Origin: an uncultured Clostridia bacterium
GTDB lineage: Bacteria; Bacillota; Clostridia; RUG12999
Direction: 5' to 3'
Length of the DNA: 5,896 nt
Assembly (NCBI GenBank): GCA_949739095.1
Contig: CATIYX010000114.1
Location: forward strand, 1-5,896
Positions 5,439 to 5,896 of this stretch are shown piece by piece. The notes below the pieces were generated by a model that did no database searches, was not told the DNA's origin, and saw only the letters and a program-made list of their open reading frames with translations. Each line of letters begins with the position of its first letter. The first letter of the stretch is position 1. The translations under genes were made by a program, and so were the position numbers.

Positions 5439-5520
5439 ATAAAGAAACAAATAAAAATTGCGGCAGTAATCAATTCTGTGAAGGGATTGTTTAAAATAGC
5501 TGGGGAGGTTGGACAGACAG

Positions 5521-5896
5521 ATGAAAAATACGGAAAAAACAATGGACCAAATTGTATCGCTGTGTAAAGGACGCGGATTTATTTTTCCAGGCTCTGAAAT
5601 CTATGGTGGGCTTGCCAATACATGGGATTACGGTCCCTTGGGCGTGGAATTGAAAAACAATGTAAAACGGGCATGGTGGAAAAAATTCGTGCAGGAATCC
5701 AAATATAATGTGGGACTGGACGCGGCAATTTTGATGAATCCGCAAACGTGGGTTGCATCAGGGCATATCGGCGGTTTCAGCGACCCGCTGATGGACTGTA
5801 AGGAATGTAAAACGCGTCACCGCGCCGACAACCTGATTGAAGATTTTGCGGCGGCAAACGGAGAAACCATCACAGTAGCCGGCTGGAGCAACGAGC
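5521..5896 (+). CDS. glyS: Glycyl-tRNA synthetase, dimeric type (5' part, cut by window edge)
   Basis: The first 125 codons of a class II aminoacyl-tRNA synthetase that charges tRNA-Gly are present; the gene runs off the window. Diagnostic segments are GRGFIFPGSEIYGG (17-30), TWDYGPLGVELKNN (34-47) and LMNPQTWVASGHIGGFSDP (71-89), followed by the cysteine-containing DCKECKTRHRADNLIE (92-107). These belong to the single-chain alpha2 enzyme (sometimes named glyQS), not the two-subunit GlyQ/GlyS form. The family usually has about 460 residues, so roughly three quarters is missing here. ATG at 5521 lies 12 bases after GGAGG (5504-5508), slightly long. An in-frame TTG at 5509 abuts the binding site and is unlikely. 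A second ATG (codon 8, 5542) is possible but would move farther from the site. The gene has its own promoter and is unrelated to the upstream genes. Confidence 0.95.
   Translation, partial: MKNTEKTMDQIVSLCKGRGFIFPGSEIYGGLANTWDYGPLGVELKNNVKRAWWKKFVQESKYNVGLDAAILMNPQTWVASGHIGGFSDPLMDCKECKTRHRADNLIEDFAAANGETITVAGWSNE

Noticed and set aside
5381..5520. T-box riboswitch upstream of glyS
   Set aside because: The leader from the predicted start is about 76 nt, and no T-box sequence or antiterminator structure is present.

Overview
The window looks like chromosomal DNA from a low-to-mid GC Gram-positive bacterium, most likely a gut-type Clostridia (Lachnospiraceae-like). This is inferred from the protein style, the purine-rich ribosome binding sites, the extended -10 (TGn) promoters and the dimeric-type glycyl-tRNA synthetase. 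All genes are on the + strand. No transposase, phage gene, CRISPR array, rRNA or tRNA is visible.

Layout: (1) positions 1-140 hold what may be the tail of an upstream terminator, then the leader of the first gene. (2) 141-1541 encodes a complete alpha-D-phosphohexomutase of the phosphoglucomutase/phosphomannomutase family. (3) 1586-1614 is a good promoter with an operator-like dyad inside it. It drives nagB (1724-2446) and nagA (2495-3616), which form an amino-sugar catabolic operon. (4) 3617-3966 is a 350-base gap. It contains a promoter-like site, a strong rho-independent terminator (3717-3746), a near-consensus promoter (3827-3855) and a leader of about 105 nt. (5) 3967-4455 encodes a NimA-like flavin split-barrel protein. 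(6) 4550-5341 is a zinc-ribbon membrane protein gene whose reading frame is interrupted by one in-frame TGA at 5000-5002, followed by a clear terminator. (7) A TTGACA promoter and the first 125 codons of a glycyl-tRNA synthetase gene, cut by the window edge, complete the region.

The metabolic core is coherent. NagA deacetylates GlcNAc-6-phosphate, and NagB converts the resulting glucosamine-6-phosphate to fructose-6-phosphate and ammonia. The adjacent hexomutase could feed the pathway by interconverting 1- and 6-phosphates, possibly GlcNAc-1-P to GlcNAc-6-P; that substrate is a guess from position only.

Most of the window is ordinary. I see no convincing new biological system. The points most worth checking are the in-frame TGA in the zinc-ribbon gene, the phosphomutase next to nagBA, the dyad inside the nag promoter, and a possible short RNA between nagA and its terminator.
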